A stretch of 64,000 nucleotides of DNA from Oidiodendron maius Zn (taxonomy: Eukaryota > Ascomycota > Leotiomycetes > Myxotrichaceae): contig KN832880.1 in NCBI GenBank assembly GCA_000827325.1, forward strand, positions 352,803-416,802, in the 5' to 3' direction. The translations under genes were made by a program, and so were the position numbers. A model generated the notes under the pieces. That model did no database searches. It was not told the DNA's origin and saw nothing but the letters and a program-made list of their open reading frames with translations. Of this stretch, positions 43,131 through 53,045 are shown one piece after another. Numbering within the stretch: position 1 is the stretch's first letter; each line of letters begins with the position of its first letter.

Positions 43131-46100
43131 ATGTCTGCGGTCACTCTTGGTAGCACAGCTCGCACTGATAACACCAATGGATCTGTGTTAAAGTTGCTTG
43201 AAATTGCTCTCTCGGAGTTCGGAAGCATCCTCACCGACGATGAGAGGAAGCAGCTGCAGCAGATTAAGGGCGTGCCCGATGCTTCCGCCGCCCTCGTCTT
43301 CACTGCCAAACTCGATGCATCCAATTCGACTCGACGGGGGAGAAGCATCGGCGCTCGAGCGTATTCCATGCTGCAATCAATCCAGCAGTTCTCTGCGATT
43401 GTTGATACCTTCGTTTCAGCCCATCCGGATATTGCAGCACTTGTGTGGGGCAGCGTAAAGCTTACAGTACTCGTAAGTCATGCGACGAGACTATTGAGGA
43501 GGCGAAAAGATGTTTGGGCTGAACCTAACAATGCTCTTAGATTGCAGCCAACATCACCTCGTACTTCGAATCCCTTGCTGATCTGTTTATGAGTCTCAAC
43601 AAACTTTTCCCTCAATTCGATGAATATCAACTGCTCTTTCCTAACTCGCCTGCCCTTCGAGAGTCAATATGCATATTCCATGCCTCCATTGTTCAATTGT
43701 GCAAGCAGATTATTTTACTAACACGGCAACCATGCAAGTGATCATAGCCTATCATAGCGAGCGTTGCTAATCTAGAGACTAAAGGGGTCAAAAAAGTGAC
43801 AACGGATTTGCGCGGCAAGCTTCGCCCCCAGATTGAGAACATCGAGAGCTGTGCCAAAGACGTCAAAAAGGCTATCGCTCTGGCCAAAACTACATCTGAT
43901 CAAAAAGAACAGGAATTTCAAGAACAAGAACGAAAGCTTGCAACCATACACAGAAAACAGTTTTCAATTTTTGCGTCCCGAGCTCGGATAGAGCACATAA
44001 CCAGGATAGAGGAGAAGCAAATGAAACTCCTGCACTCTCTATCAACGTACGCATACCAAAAAAATTTTCATCAGTCTCGCAAAAAGCGGCATGTTAACAC
44101 AGCTACGTGGTTGTTTTCAACTCCGGAATTTGCCAATTGGAAGGATGGCAGAACATCGTCAGTATTTATCTTGACTGGAAAGAGTAAGTTTCCTGCTTTG
44201 ATTTTGAAACCATACTAATCAGCTGTAGTTGGTTCCGGGAAGACGGTGCTTACGCTAGTTCACCTTCTACTTTCCGCATATAGGTTACTGACCATAGCTT
44301 CAGATCGAGTGTCATTGAGTGTCTGTATTGTCAGAGAACAAGAACTGACGAGCTTATCACTTTCGTGTTTCCCCGTTTTGATGACTCCGTATCACTTTGC
44401 GCCGAAACCGTGCTAAGATCTATCATCCGGCAGTGCCTTAAGCCTGACGATGTGAGTGGGGAAGTGGAGAGACAACTAAGCAAATTTGAGGATTCTTATG
44501 CAGATATGGAGGCAATTGAGACGTTACTTCAGCATTGTATCAGCAGATTTTCAACGCTATATATTATTATCGATGCTTTGGATGAATTCGAAAAGGAGGA
44601 GCGCAACGACCTTCTTCGAAGTCTCTCATCTATCATATCATTTCCCGACTCTAAAGCGAGGCTTTTTCTTGTTGGCCGAAGCAGCGTATCCATGGATATC
44701 AGAAAATGGTTCCCAGCTTCTCATGAGATGTCTGCTGACTGTCGTGAAGTCCAAGCCGATATTGAGGCATATATACGAGAGATCATAACTCTCATGCAAG
44801 GGGAACAATTCATGTCATATGATCGACTCATTTTACAAGACCCTGCCTTGGCTCAAGAAATTATTAGAGCGTTGATTGATGGTGCAAACGGCATGTGTGT
44901 GCTCACGCTTTAAATATGGAACAGTTTTACTAAATTTGGCAGGTTTCTCTGGGTCGACTATCAAATCGCGGAAATATGCGAGTGCGCCTGCGATGATGAG
45001 ATCCGGAATGTCCTTCTAACTCTCCCTAAAAACTTGGGGGAAACTTTCGACCGCGCTGCAAAACGGATCGCCAAGCGTGGCTCTGCCAAAACCGCCTGCC
45101 GCATTTTCAAATGGGCTGCAGCAACCAAACGAGCTCTCACGCTTGATGAGCTGAGGGAAGCTCTTTCATATGAGCCTGGCATACCCTATTCCATCGCAGG
45201 GAAGAGACCAAATAACCTAGAGCGCATCGCTGCATGGTGTGAGAACCTGGTCAAGCTAGATGAAGAATTACAAATTACTCAATTTACACATCACAGCGTT
45301 CTTCAGCATTTCCTTGAACAGCCATCAGACTCGAGCCTACAATGTTTTCACATCACGTTGGAAGAAGCCGATCACTTTGTTGGCGAGATATGTGTAACCT
45401 ACCTCAACTCGAACGATTTCAAGACCGATTTGATCCGAAATCCTGCTGCGCTGCCAACCCAACTTCCAAACTATATTGTTGAGAATACTTCAAAGGGTAA
45501 AGGTCTTGCGCCACGCATAATGCGTACAGCACAAAATCTAAACACCCAGAGCCATCATAAGTTCACAAAGAGTAAAGAGAGCACGATAGTGATCAGGAAT
45601 ACTCTTGAAGACCCGACAGGTACGCTACGATTAGGACATCCTTTCCTCGATTACGCTTTAGACTACTGGTTACTTCACACCCGCAATTTTGAAGAGGGTA
45701 AATCTAGAACTTGGAATCTCTGGAAGCAAATGATCCGCGGCTCGCACGGTCTGGTGAGAACTCCATGGTCACCGGCAGAGTTTCACGACCGAGCCCCTAT
45801 CGTTTACCAATGGCTGGATAAGCATGACCATTGTGCTGTGTTTCTACAAGCTGTATCCATTTCTGTACTGGATGTCGCTGAAAAAATCGACTTGATTTGC
45901 CGCTACGCAAAACTTGGCTGCCTAGATTATATAAATATCTTGATCAGCATAATTGATACCGAGGAAGAATTATCGTATGGACTTCCGTATGCTGCTGAAG
46001 GCGGCCACTTGGAGGTTGTTGAGAGACTCCTCGATGCTAATGCTGACGTTAATGCTGCTGGTGGAGATAAGAAATGGACGGCATTACAAGCGGCTGCTTC

Positions 46101-47400
46101 AGGTAGCCACCTAGAGATTGTTCAAAGACTCATCGATGCTAAGGCTGACGTTAATGCTGCTGGTGGATATGTCGGATTGACGGCATTACAAGCGGCTGCT
46201 TCGGGTGGCCACCTAGAGATTGTTCAAAGTCTTATCGACGCTAATGCTGACGTTAATGCTGCTGATGGATATAAGGGATTGGCGGCATTACAAGCAGCTG
46301 CTTCAGGTGGCCACCTAAAGATTGTTCAGAGACTCCTCGACGCTAATGCTAATGTCAATGCTCCTGCTAGTAGATATGACGGATTGACGGCATTACAAGC
46401 AGCTGCTTCAGGTGGCCACCTAAAGATTGTTCAGAGACTCCTCGACGCTAATGCTAATGTCAATGCTCCTCCTGGTGGATATGACGGATGGACGGCATTA
46501 CAAGCGGCTGCTTTAAGTGGCCACCTAGAGATTGTTCAAAGACTCCTCGATGCTAAGGCCGACATTAATGCTGCTGGTGGATATGACGGATTTACGGCAT
46601 TACAAGCGGCTGCTTCAGGTGGCCACCTAGAGATTGTTCAAAGACTCCTTGATGCTAATGCTGACGTCAATGCTGCTGCTTGTGGAAGTGGGGCACTGAC
46701 GGCACTACAAGCGGCTGCTTCGGGTGGCCACCTAGAGGTTGTTCAGAGACTCCTTGATGCTAATGCTGACGTCAATGCTACTGCTTATGAAAGTGGGGGA
46801 TTGACGGCACTACAAGCGGCTGCTACGGGTGGCCACCTAGAGATTGTTCAGAGACTCCTTGATGCTAATGCTGACATCAATGCTGCTGCTTGTGAAAGTG
46901 GGGGATTGACGGCACTACAAGCGGCTGCTTCAGGTGGCCACCTAGAGATTGTTCAAAGACTCCTCGATGCTGAGGCCGACATTAATGCTGCTGGTGGAGA
47001 TAAGGGATTGACGGCATTACAAGCAGCTGCTTCGGGTGGCCACCTAGAGATTGTTCAAAGACTCCTCGATGCTAAGGCTGACGTTAATGCTCCTGGTAGC
47101 AGATATGAGGGATGGACGGCATTACAAGCGGCTGCTTCGGGTGGCCACCTAGAGATTGTTCAAAGACTCCTCGATGCTAAGGCTGACGTTAATGCTCCTG
47201 GTAGCAGATATAGGGGATGGACGGCATTACAAGCGGCTGTTTCGGGTGGCCACCTAGAGATTGTTCAAAGACTCCTCGATGCTAAGGCTGACGTTAATGC
47301 TGCTGGCGGATATAAGGGATTGTCGGCATTACAAGCGGCTGCTTCGGGTGGCCACCTAGAGATTGTTGCACTTTTGAAGTCATTTGGTGCACGAAAGTAA
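43131..47400 (+). CDS. NACHT-ankyrin STAND protein, frame disturbed
   Basis: ATG at 43131 begins an N-terminal region (VDTFVSAHPDIAALVWGSVK) of the DUF7708-like type that caps many fungal NLRs. Intron 43474-43541. After about 43740 an in-frame stop interrupts the reading, and coding-like sequence resumes at about 43755 (VTTDLRGKLRPQIENI). An intron at 44184-44228 brings in Walker A as TGKIGSGKTVLT. Near 44275-44300 a second register change occurs. The NACHT Walker B reads LYIIIDALDEF. Intron 44895-44942 precedes a clean final exon that runs from FLWVDYQIAEI through STAND helices to about 14 ankyrin units and stop 47400. Two places (about 43.74 and 44.28 kb) lack a plausible intron, so the gene is either broken or mis-sequenced there. 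Role: likely self/non-self recognition. Confidence 0.75.
45995..47397 (+). repeat. About 14 near-identical ankyrin-coding repeats (about 100 bp)
   Basis: Unit core TALQAAASGGHLEIVQRLLD, then AxADVNA plus a variable loop. Three loop classes occur: NAAGGYxG (33-residue unit), NAPGSRYxG and NAAACGSGx (longer). Third-base identity between units is high, so recent duplication or gene conversion is likely. Confidence 0.92.
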
Positions 47401-48155
47401 TGCCATAACACATGATACCTGTCGATCACATCTGGGCCATCCAACTATCACTCCTACGGAGCAAAATTTGGCTCGATCTCTCACCTGCGTACAGTCGCTT
47501 GCAAAACTGGCTCCCCTTGACGTAAATATTTTCCGACTTTATCACCAGGAGCCGGACTACTGACCAAATGCGTGTAAGTGTAAAGTACTGATTTACATTC
47601 CACTCACCAAACTGCTCGAGCAGCTGTCCGATCAACGCAGAAGAATATTGTTGATTAAAATCTCTGGCTGGGCGGAGTTTAGCATAGTCTTTACGCATTA
47701 TATATGCTGTCTGGATTAGGATATCTACAGTGGACGGATCATGATTAGTGCCAGGATTCTCCCGCATTGATCGTCTAGCGGCGTCGGAGGGCCGAGTGCG
47801 CAGCCGCTAATGACCACCAACCCGCTCTACAGTATTTAACCTGACTCTCACTTTGCACAGTATCTAAACCCTTCTCTTCGGCTTACCTACCTGCATATCG
47901 ATCCCTTTGGCCAAATATAGTAACGGCTCATTATAGCACGAGTAAGAAGAGCACGTGTAATCTCTTTCTCTCTCGCCGTTCATTTCAGGCACGCAACTTA
48001 TATCCGCGGACGCACTCCCACGCGCGCTTTCCCTTCCCTCGCTCTAATCGTTTCGAGGTACTTGCTGCGATAACAAGTGGTTAGGTAAGGGTACAATTCC
48101 CATTAGCTATCTGGAGATCTAGTAAGCTGACTTGGACGGCGCGCTCATAGACGAC
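47401..48155. other. Intergenic with a possible exon remnant
   Basis: A minus-strand frame 47767-47608 reads VDILIQTAYIMRKDYAKLRP and ends at a GTGAGT donor, and could be an orphan exon. A short terminal-like repeat is at 47490-47514. Otherwise no gene. The last 150 bp is the upstream region of the GC-rich gene. Confidence 0.35.
47490..47514 (+). repeat. Dispersed short terminal-like repeat
   Basis: TACAGTCGCTTGCAAAACTG then GCTCC, closest to the consensus. Confidence 0.65.
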
Positions 48156-48809
48156 ATGTCTGGACACCGTATCTATCAGCCGGGTGAGCTTGCCGACCGG
48201 CTATTCTTTACAGATGCGGATGGCGAGGAGACCAACCCGGACTCAGCAATCGCCGCAGCACTAGAAGGGGACTGGGAGAGGCTGGAGCCCGACGCAGTAG
48301 CGCTTCTGGGCGATGAGTCGGCCGGGGCGTACGACCGCTACCTAGCGATGACCGCGCTGGCTCGCTGGGCCTCGCCGCCTGGTTACGAAGCAGTCTGCAA
48401 GGCGGCTGCCGACCCTGATGAGCAGCCCTGGCGGGGTACGTCGATTGATCGACTACACAGCCTAGACAATACCTTTGCGTTGCTCACCGAGTCCGTCGTG
48501 AATAGCCGGGACGAGGCAATGGAGCGAGGGACGTCCGCCGAGCGGCTGGCGGCGCTCGCGGCGCTGATCAGCATCGCTGACCAGGTCTATTTTGAGCATA
48601 ACCTCTCCCCCAGCGGCCTATATAACGAGGATATTGAGCAGTTACGTGGGCCGATCGAGGCGCAGATCGAGCGTGGTCTTAGCAAGCTGGCCGCGGCCCA
48701 GCCTCCGTTATGGCAGTGGGTGGACGACCAGGTCGAGGAGCTCATTAACGCGTTAGGACAAGTAGATAAGGGCGCTGCAGCCATGTACAAGGCACGTTTG
48801 ACCGGCTGA
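48156..48809 (+). CDS. GC-rich intronless gene, bacterial-like, possible horizontal transfer
   Basis: ATG 48156 gives 217 residues (MSGHRIYQPGELADRLFFTD); the frame is also open a little upstream. The protein is Ala/Leu/Asp-rich and predicted all-helical, with HEAT-like character: YLAMTALARWASPPGYEAVC, then AERLAALAALISIADQVYF. Codon third positions are strongly G/C and the local GC is clearly above its neighbours. There is no intron and no eukaryotic targeting signal. Composition and style resemble actinobacterial proteins of unknown function. I cannot name a family. The transfer call is inference from composition and would fall if fungal homologues with the same GC bias are widespread. Confidence 0.6.
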   Translation: MSGHRIYQPGELADRLFFTDADGEETNPDSAIAAALEGDWERLEPDAVALLGDESAGAYDRYLAMTALARWASPPGYEAVCKAAADPDEQPWRGTSIDRLHSLDNTFALLTESVVNSRDEAMERGTSAERLAALAALISIADQVYFEHNLSPSGLYNEDIEQLRGPIEAQIERGLSKLAAAQPPLWQWVDDQVEELINALGQVDKGAAAMYKARLTG

Positions 48810-50056
48810 TGGCTAAAAGCACATTAACTATAGTTACTGCCTACCGCGTGATAAAGCTAGAAAATCTTTTTTAAAAAAAAATACCCTTTTTTAGCCACCC
48901 CGAGGATTAAAGATTCTTGCATGTGCCGTCAGCCCCTCCTACTCTATTTGACTGACGGCGGATTTTTATCCCTTAGCTGCGTCATGTGTTTTGTTGGATA
49001 TCAGTTGGTGATTCTGGTTCTCTTAGAAATGTCGTCTGCTAAGGTACAGTCGCAAAATTGGCTTCCTCCTATTTGCTCGAAAGAGGGTTCTAGGCACGGA
49101 TTTTTCACATTTTGGCAAATGCACTGATTTACTGTACAAGACTGACTACCTAACTTTCGCTAAGACGCTCTCAGTGCCAAGAGTTTAAGTCGCAGTTTCG
49201 GCTGCAAGAACATGTAGCAGACCCAAGAATACTGTGTTTTCCCGGTGTCCCAAGGTGCCCAAATTCCCTCGTGTTTTCTTTCGAGGTATTCGTTGGAGAA
49301 ACGACCAGGCCGTGACCGGCAGGAATTTCGGATTCGAATGGAAGCATTAAAGCTCAAGTACAGATCCTTTCTGAGCCAATCCCGGGCGAGAGAGAAACCG
49401 GCTACTGCCACTCGGAGAGTCCAGCCAATTGCTCGCGGTACGACTATGGAAGTGTGGTCACAATCAGTTTATCAAAGAGGATTGTGGGCAGTGGTGAGAT
49501 TCTCAGAACATCTCTGAGCAAATGCTCCGAGGGGTCGATACGTCCTGGCCGAGCTCCCAGAGTTGTCGCGGTCGCCGGAGTCTCCCTTCTTGGATATGAG
49601 CCTTTTATAGTCGCTTGCAAATCAGGATTCACTCCCCGGAGGTACAGGCGGAACATAATTTAGCGACTACACCTCAATATGTTACTGTAGAATTTATACT
49701 ATGTAAAGTATTGTCTGCCAGTACTTAGCACTGATTCTCTTGTTTCACTTGCGTACTTGCTTCACTGGCGCCCTTTCGCTTTTTCTGCTACTGGCTGACG
49801 CCCGACTCCTCTCGCCCGACACGTGTCACAAGCTGCGCGCAAAGGGCGTCGGTTGCATGTAGCATGCCAATCACCATCTCGCCCGACGCCCCTCCAGACA
49901 TCAGCGCTGCTATAAGATTGCCCTCATTCTACCATAATCTAATTCCAATTGCTCCTCCTTATTTTCACTTTGAGTACTAGCACCCTTTTCCATATCTTAC
50001 TAGCACGCAAACAATTTATCACTGACATTTATCCTTTATTTTGGGCCGCCATCAAG
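48810..50056. other. Intergenic with two terminal-like repeats
   Basis: Copies of the short repeat at 49045-49066 and 49608-49632. The second also has a nearby inverse copy of TAGTCGCT at 49662-49669. Open frames overlapping on both strands around 49.2-49.7 kb show no family features. Confidence 0.4.
49608..49632 (+). repeat. Dispersed short terminal-like repeat, possible left end of a 2.4-kb element
   Basis: TAGTCGCTTGCAAATCAGG preceded by TA. An inverse copy at 51971-51994 is followed by TA, so the two could be the ends of one element containing the C2H2 gene. Confidence 0.45.
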
Positions 50057-50490
50057 ATGAATCCTCCGTCTACTTCTGAAAGATTCCTCACTACTGGGCG
50101 ACTTATTTCTCCAAATTATGGCGCAAGGCAGCTCGATGACAATGATATAACAACCCCATTTGTTCCTAGATTGGATGGATCGGTTTGCAACCTCTCTAGC
50201 TCAATAAGGCATGCTGCTAATAGTCCAAGGTTATGATACCAGATCGCACGTCGTGGAATATCTCTTTACTAAACGATCCCGCTAACGAAATGGCAACCTC
50301 TCCTTCTACTTGGCCAACATTCTCGCCCTCTTTCTTGCCGCATACTCCACAAGGTGATACGTCTCTCGGAGAAGCTCGGACTCCGGTTCCAGGTCCGCCC
50401 TCTAAAGCCTTCCCCACTTCCGTTGTAGAGTCATATTCGTGGATAAATCCAACCACAGAAGCTGCATTGATGTCTACTAAAACGTGAGTA
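50057..50490 (+). CDS. Small hypothetical frames upstream of the C2H2 gene
   Basis: Two plus-strand frames (50057-50236 MNPPSTSERFLTTGRLISPN; 50233-50487 MIPDRTSWNISLLNDPANEM, ending at a GTGAGT-like donor) show Pro/Ser-rich composition similar to the neighbouring zinc-finger gene, including a shared GARQL. They may be the 5' part of a second, decayed copy. Weak evidence. Confidence 0.25.
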
Positions 50491-50795
50491 TAGAAAACTA
50501 TACAGTTGAACTGAGTATAACAGAGTACTGACACTGCCTGGGTGGGCAATGATGACGACAAATCATCTCCAACACGCACACAGTAATTCTTCGGGGGTGT
50601 AGAAGAGAGCGGAAAGTTATCTTGCATTTTGTGAATAGGGACTCGTGAACTATAAAAGCTGAACTTGTAAAATCAAAGCCTGGCATGGTAAGGCAGCCAA
50701 CATCGCAAAGTTCACGCACAGTACAGACGACATGAACCTTTCCTGGTCGAAATCATTCCCACCCACCGGCAAAATTTAGGTTATCACACGAAACT

Positions 50796-51467
50796 ATGGC
50801 ATTTTCTTCAAGTGGGCCTTTTAACAATGCTGGTGCCAGGCAGCTGCATTCCCTTTCCCCTCCCAATATTGCATCTTTACCTTTAGAAGTCTCTGAATGT
50901 GCACCTCTTCTCCGACCAGTTCCTTCGCTCTACGGCGTCCCTGATTCCTACTTTCCTATATGCGGCGGTCGACAGGACTCTTACCCTAGGCTTCCTGTTC
51001 CAGAACAGCCGATTTCTCTTCCAGAATATTTCTTTCCAGAGTCAGATTCTCAACTTGTTCCTCCACAGGCGGATATACTGCTCTCTGAACTTCATTCACC
51101 TCCCATACATTCAATCTCGGATGTCGATATTATCTCTAGTCCTAACCCTCGGCTCATGGAGGAACTTAACAAGAGTCCATTTTCAAATATTCTACCGCTT
51201 CCTGCGCCTGAAATAGATGGAACAGCAAGATCGGATCCTACCAATCAGCCACAATTTCGAACTCTTGGCAAGAACGCTATTATCTGCACGTACAACCTCT
51301 GCGGAGCACGGTTTAGTCGTCGATCGGACTTGAAAAGACACCACATGGCCATCCATTTACGAGCTATGACATTTCTTTGCAGTTTCACAGGCTGTGCTCG
51401 GGCAACAATTGGATTTTCAAGGAAAGACAAGAGGGATGATCATGAGAGGAAGATCCATGGAATTTAG
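50796..51467 (+). CDS. C2H2 zinc-finger protein
   Basis: A single-exon gene of 223 residues. A long Pro/Ser-rich N-terminus (MAFSSSGPFNNAGARQLHSL onward) precedes two C-terminal zinc fingers: CTYNLCGARFSRRSDLKRHH...H and CSFTGCARATIGFSRKDKRD..H..KIH. Both keep the Cys and His ligands with C-x4-C spacing. It is probably a DNA-binding regulator in the nucleus. It lies between two inversely oriented copies of the short terminal repeat. Confidence 0.8.
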   Translation: MAFSSSGPFNNAGARQLHSLSPPNIASLPLEVSECAPLLRPVPSLYGVPDSYFPICGGRQDSYPRLPVPEQPISLPEYFFPESDSQLVPPQADILLSELHSPPIHSISDVDIISSPNPRLMEELNKSPFSNILPLPAPEIDGTARSDPTNQPQFRTLGKNAIICTYNLCGARFSRRSDLKRHHMAIHLRAMTFLCSFTGCARATIGFSRKDKRDDHERKIHGI

Positions 51468-53045
51468 TTACTACGAAGATGTCCAGGTAAGTTTGTTACA
51501 GAAGGCACGGTCAGACAAGATCAATCATTTGCTGAAATACTTCAGGTGGTTGGTTGGTAGGAAGGGCGAGTTGGGATATCTCATTTTCAAGCGATGGACA
51601 TAGTGAGGAAGAATAGAGAGGAGGTGACTAGTTGAGGACTAATGGGGATGATATGAAAATACGGGCCTAGGCCTTCACCAAGGTCTATTCGTACTTTAAT
51701 TCTCCTACAAGTTGATATGGCAAGCGAAGAGGCGTCTTGTTTAAGTCTGAAATTCGTGTATAATATCCCCAGCCACAAATCATGATCTATATTGTAACGA
51801 AACTTATTTTACACCAGAAATTTCAAGCTTATAGTCCCTTGTACTAATAATAAAGTATGAATGAGTCCGGCAAAATCAGCAGCAGGAACCCAGAGCATTC
51901 AGAAACCCGCAAGAGTAATCGTTCACTAAGTGGGTGAGTGATATTCTTGCTGAACGATTACTCTCAAAAGCGAAGCCGATTTTACAGGGGACTGTAATAT
52001 GCTAATCGCGATCACACGTCTTGCAAGCCCAGCTCCCGTATGAATTGGAGGTATATGACACATGGCCATGGCGCTCGCACATATATGCAGCTAGCTTAAT
52101 AAACCTACTATCTAGATATATTTTTCCTAATACATTTATCCTAATACACATTAATCATTCCTAAAGACTTGGGCAAATTTAGCCTAACCAAAGTTTTGGT
52201 CGAGAATCATTGTTCGCTACATGGCCATGCTGAATGGAATAGGGCAGGACCCTTCCTAACCAACGTACAACGAATGTCTTTTGAGATGCTTTCTTTTTAA
52301 AGCTAGCCTACTAGTAAGCTCGTCCTCCCATGCGCGACTTGTGATTCTGTTCTTCTACCTTTGCGTGTCTCTCTAACTTCTCAACTGGGATAAGCATAAT
52401 ATTACCATCAAAGCAGTAGCTATACAATAATGGGCGCAATGAGTTACCGATGGGCTATTCGACCGGAAGGGATAGCTAGCTGCGCGACTCATGTCCATCT
52501 AAGGTGAATATCGCAGAAAATGTTAACGATGGAGATCCAAAGTAATCCGGTAAATACAACACATAGCAGAGGCTTTGCCTTGACCGGGGCGCGAATGTTT
52601 CTCGGCGTCTTCCGCCTCCCAACGGCGTAATCTTAGATGCGCGCCGTGCAGTGGAGCCTCCTTTTAGGTTAGAAGAAGCTCGCTCGGTGGCGTCGATTCT
52701 CTGATGCGCAATCACCCAGCAGAGATCATATGGGACGCGCGGTAATGTAGCTGTCGACTCGCTTACGATGGCCTTCAATTTGCTGGATGATTAGGCAGGG
52801 GAGAGATTCCAGGGTGGCCTTGCTCTGAATCTGGCCCATTTGTGGGGACCTGGATGCAATTGTGGAGAGCTCGCTGCAGCTATAGCTGGTCTTAGTAAAC
52901 ATGTTTTGTTTCAAGAGTCGGACGTCCAATGAGGCAGTACAAATTAAAGCACATTGCTCCTGTCTGCTTGAGACCATGGACCAGCCCTTTGGAAGATTCC
53001 GTCGCGAATATTCAGTGCAACGTCTTTCTATTTTGAATAGATCCT
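51468..53045. other. Intergenic with an inverted repeat and weak frames
   Basis: Inverted repeat GAGTAATCGTTCA at 51913-51925 and its complement at 51951-51963, adjoining the reverse terminal-like repeat 51971-51996. Weak minus-strand frames at 52476-52778 and 52726-52977 (the latter with an F-box-like ATLESLPCLIIQQIEGH) are not convincing genes. The last 100 bp precedes the tannase start. Confidence 0.4.

Noticed and set aside
45995-47397. CRISPR-like array (regular repeats)
   Set aside because: Repeats are contiguous in-frame ankyrin codons without spacers, in a eukaryotic genome.
47426-47767. 113-codon minus-strand gene
   Set aside because: The frame runs through a dispersed repeat; only 47767-47608 looks exon-like, and that is too little to call.
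49660-49670. Right end of a roughly 60-bp element starting at 49608
   Set aside because: Only an 8-bp inverse match; too short to call without other copies.
50217-50627. 136-codon minus-strand frame overlapping the C2H2 neighbour region
   Set aside because: No family features and conflicts with better plus-strand frames.
52726-52977. F-box protein gene
   Set aside because: Only a short LPxxIIQQI-like motif; no C-terminal part or clean frame.
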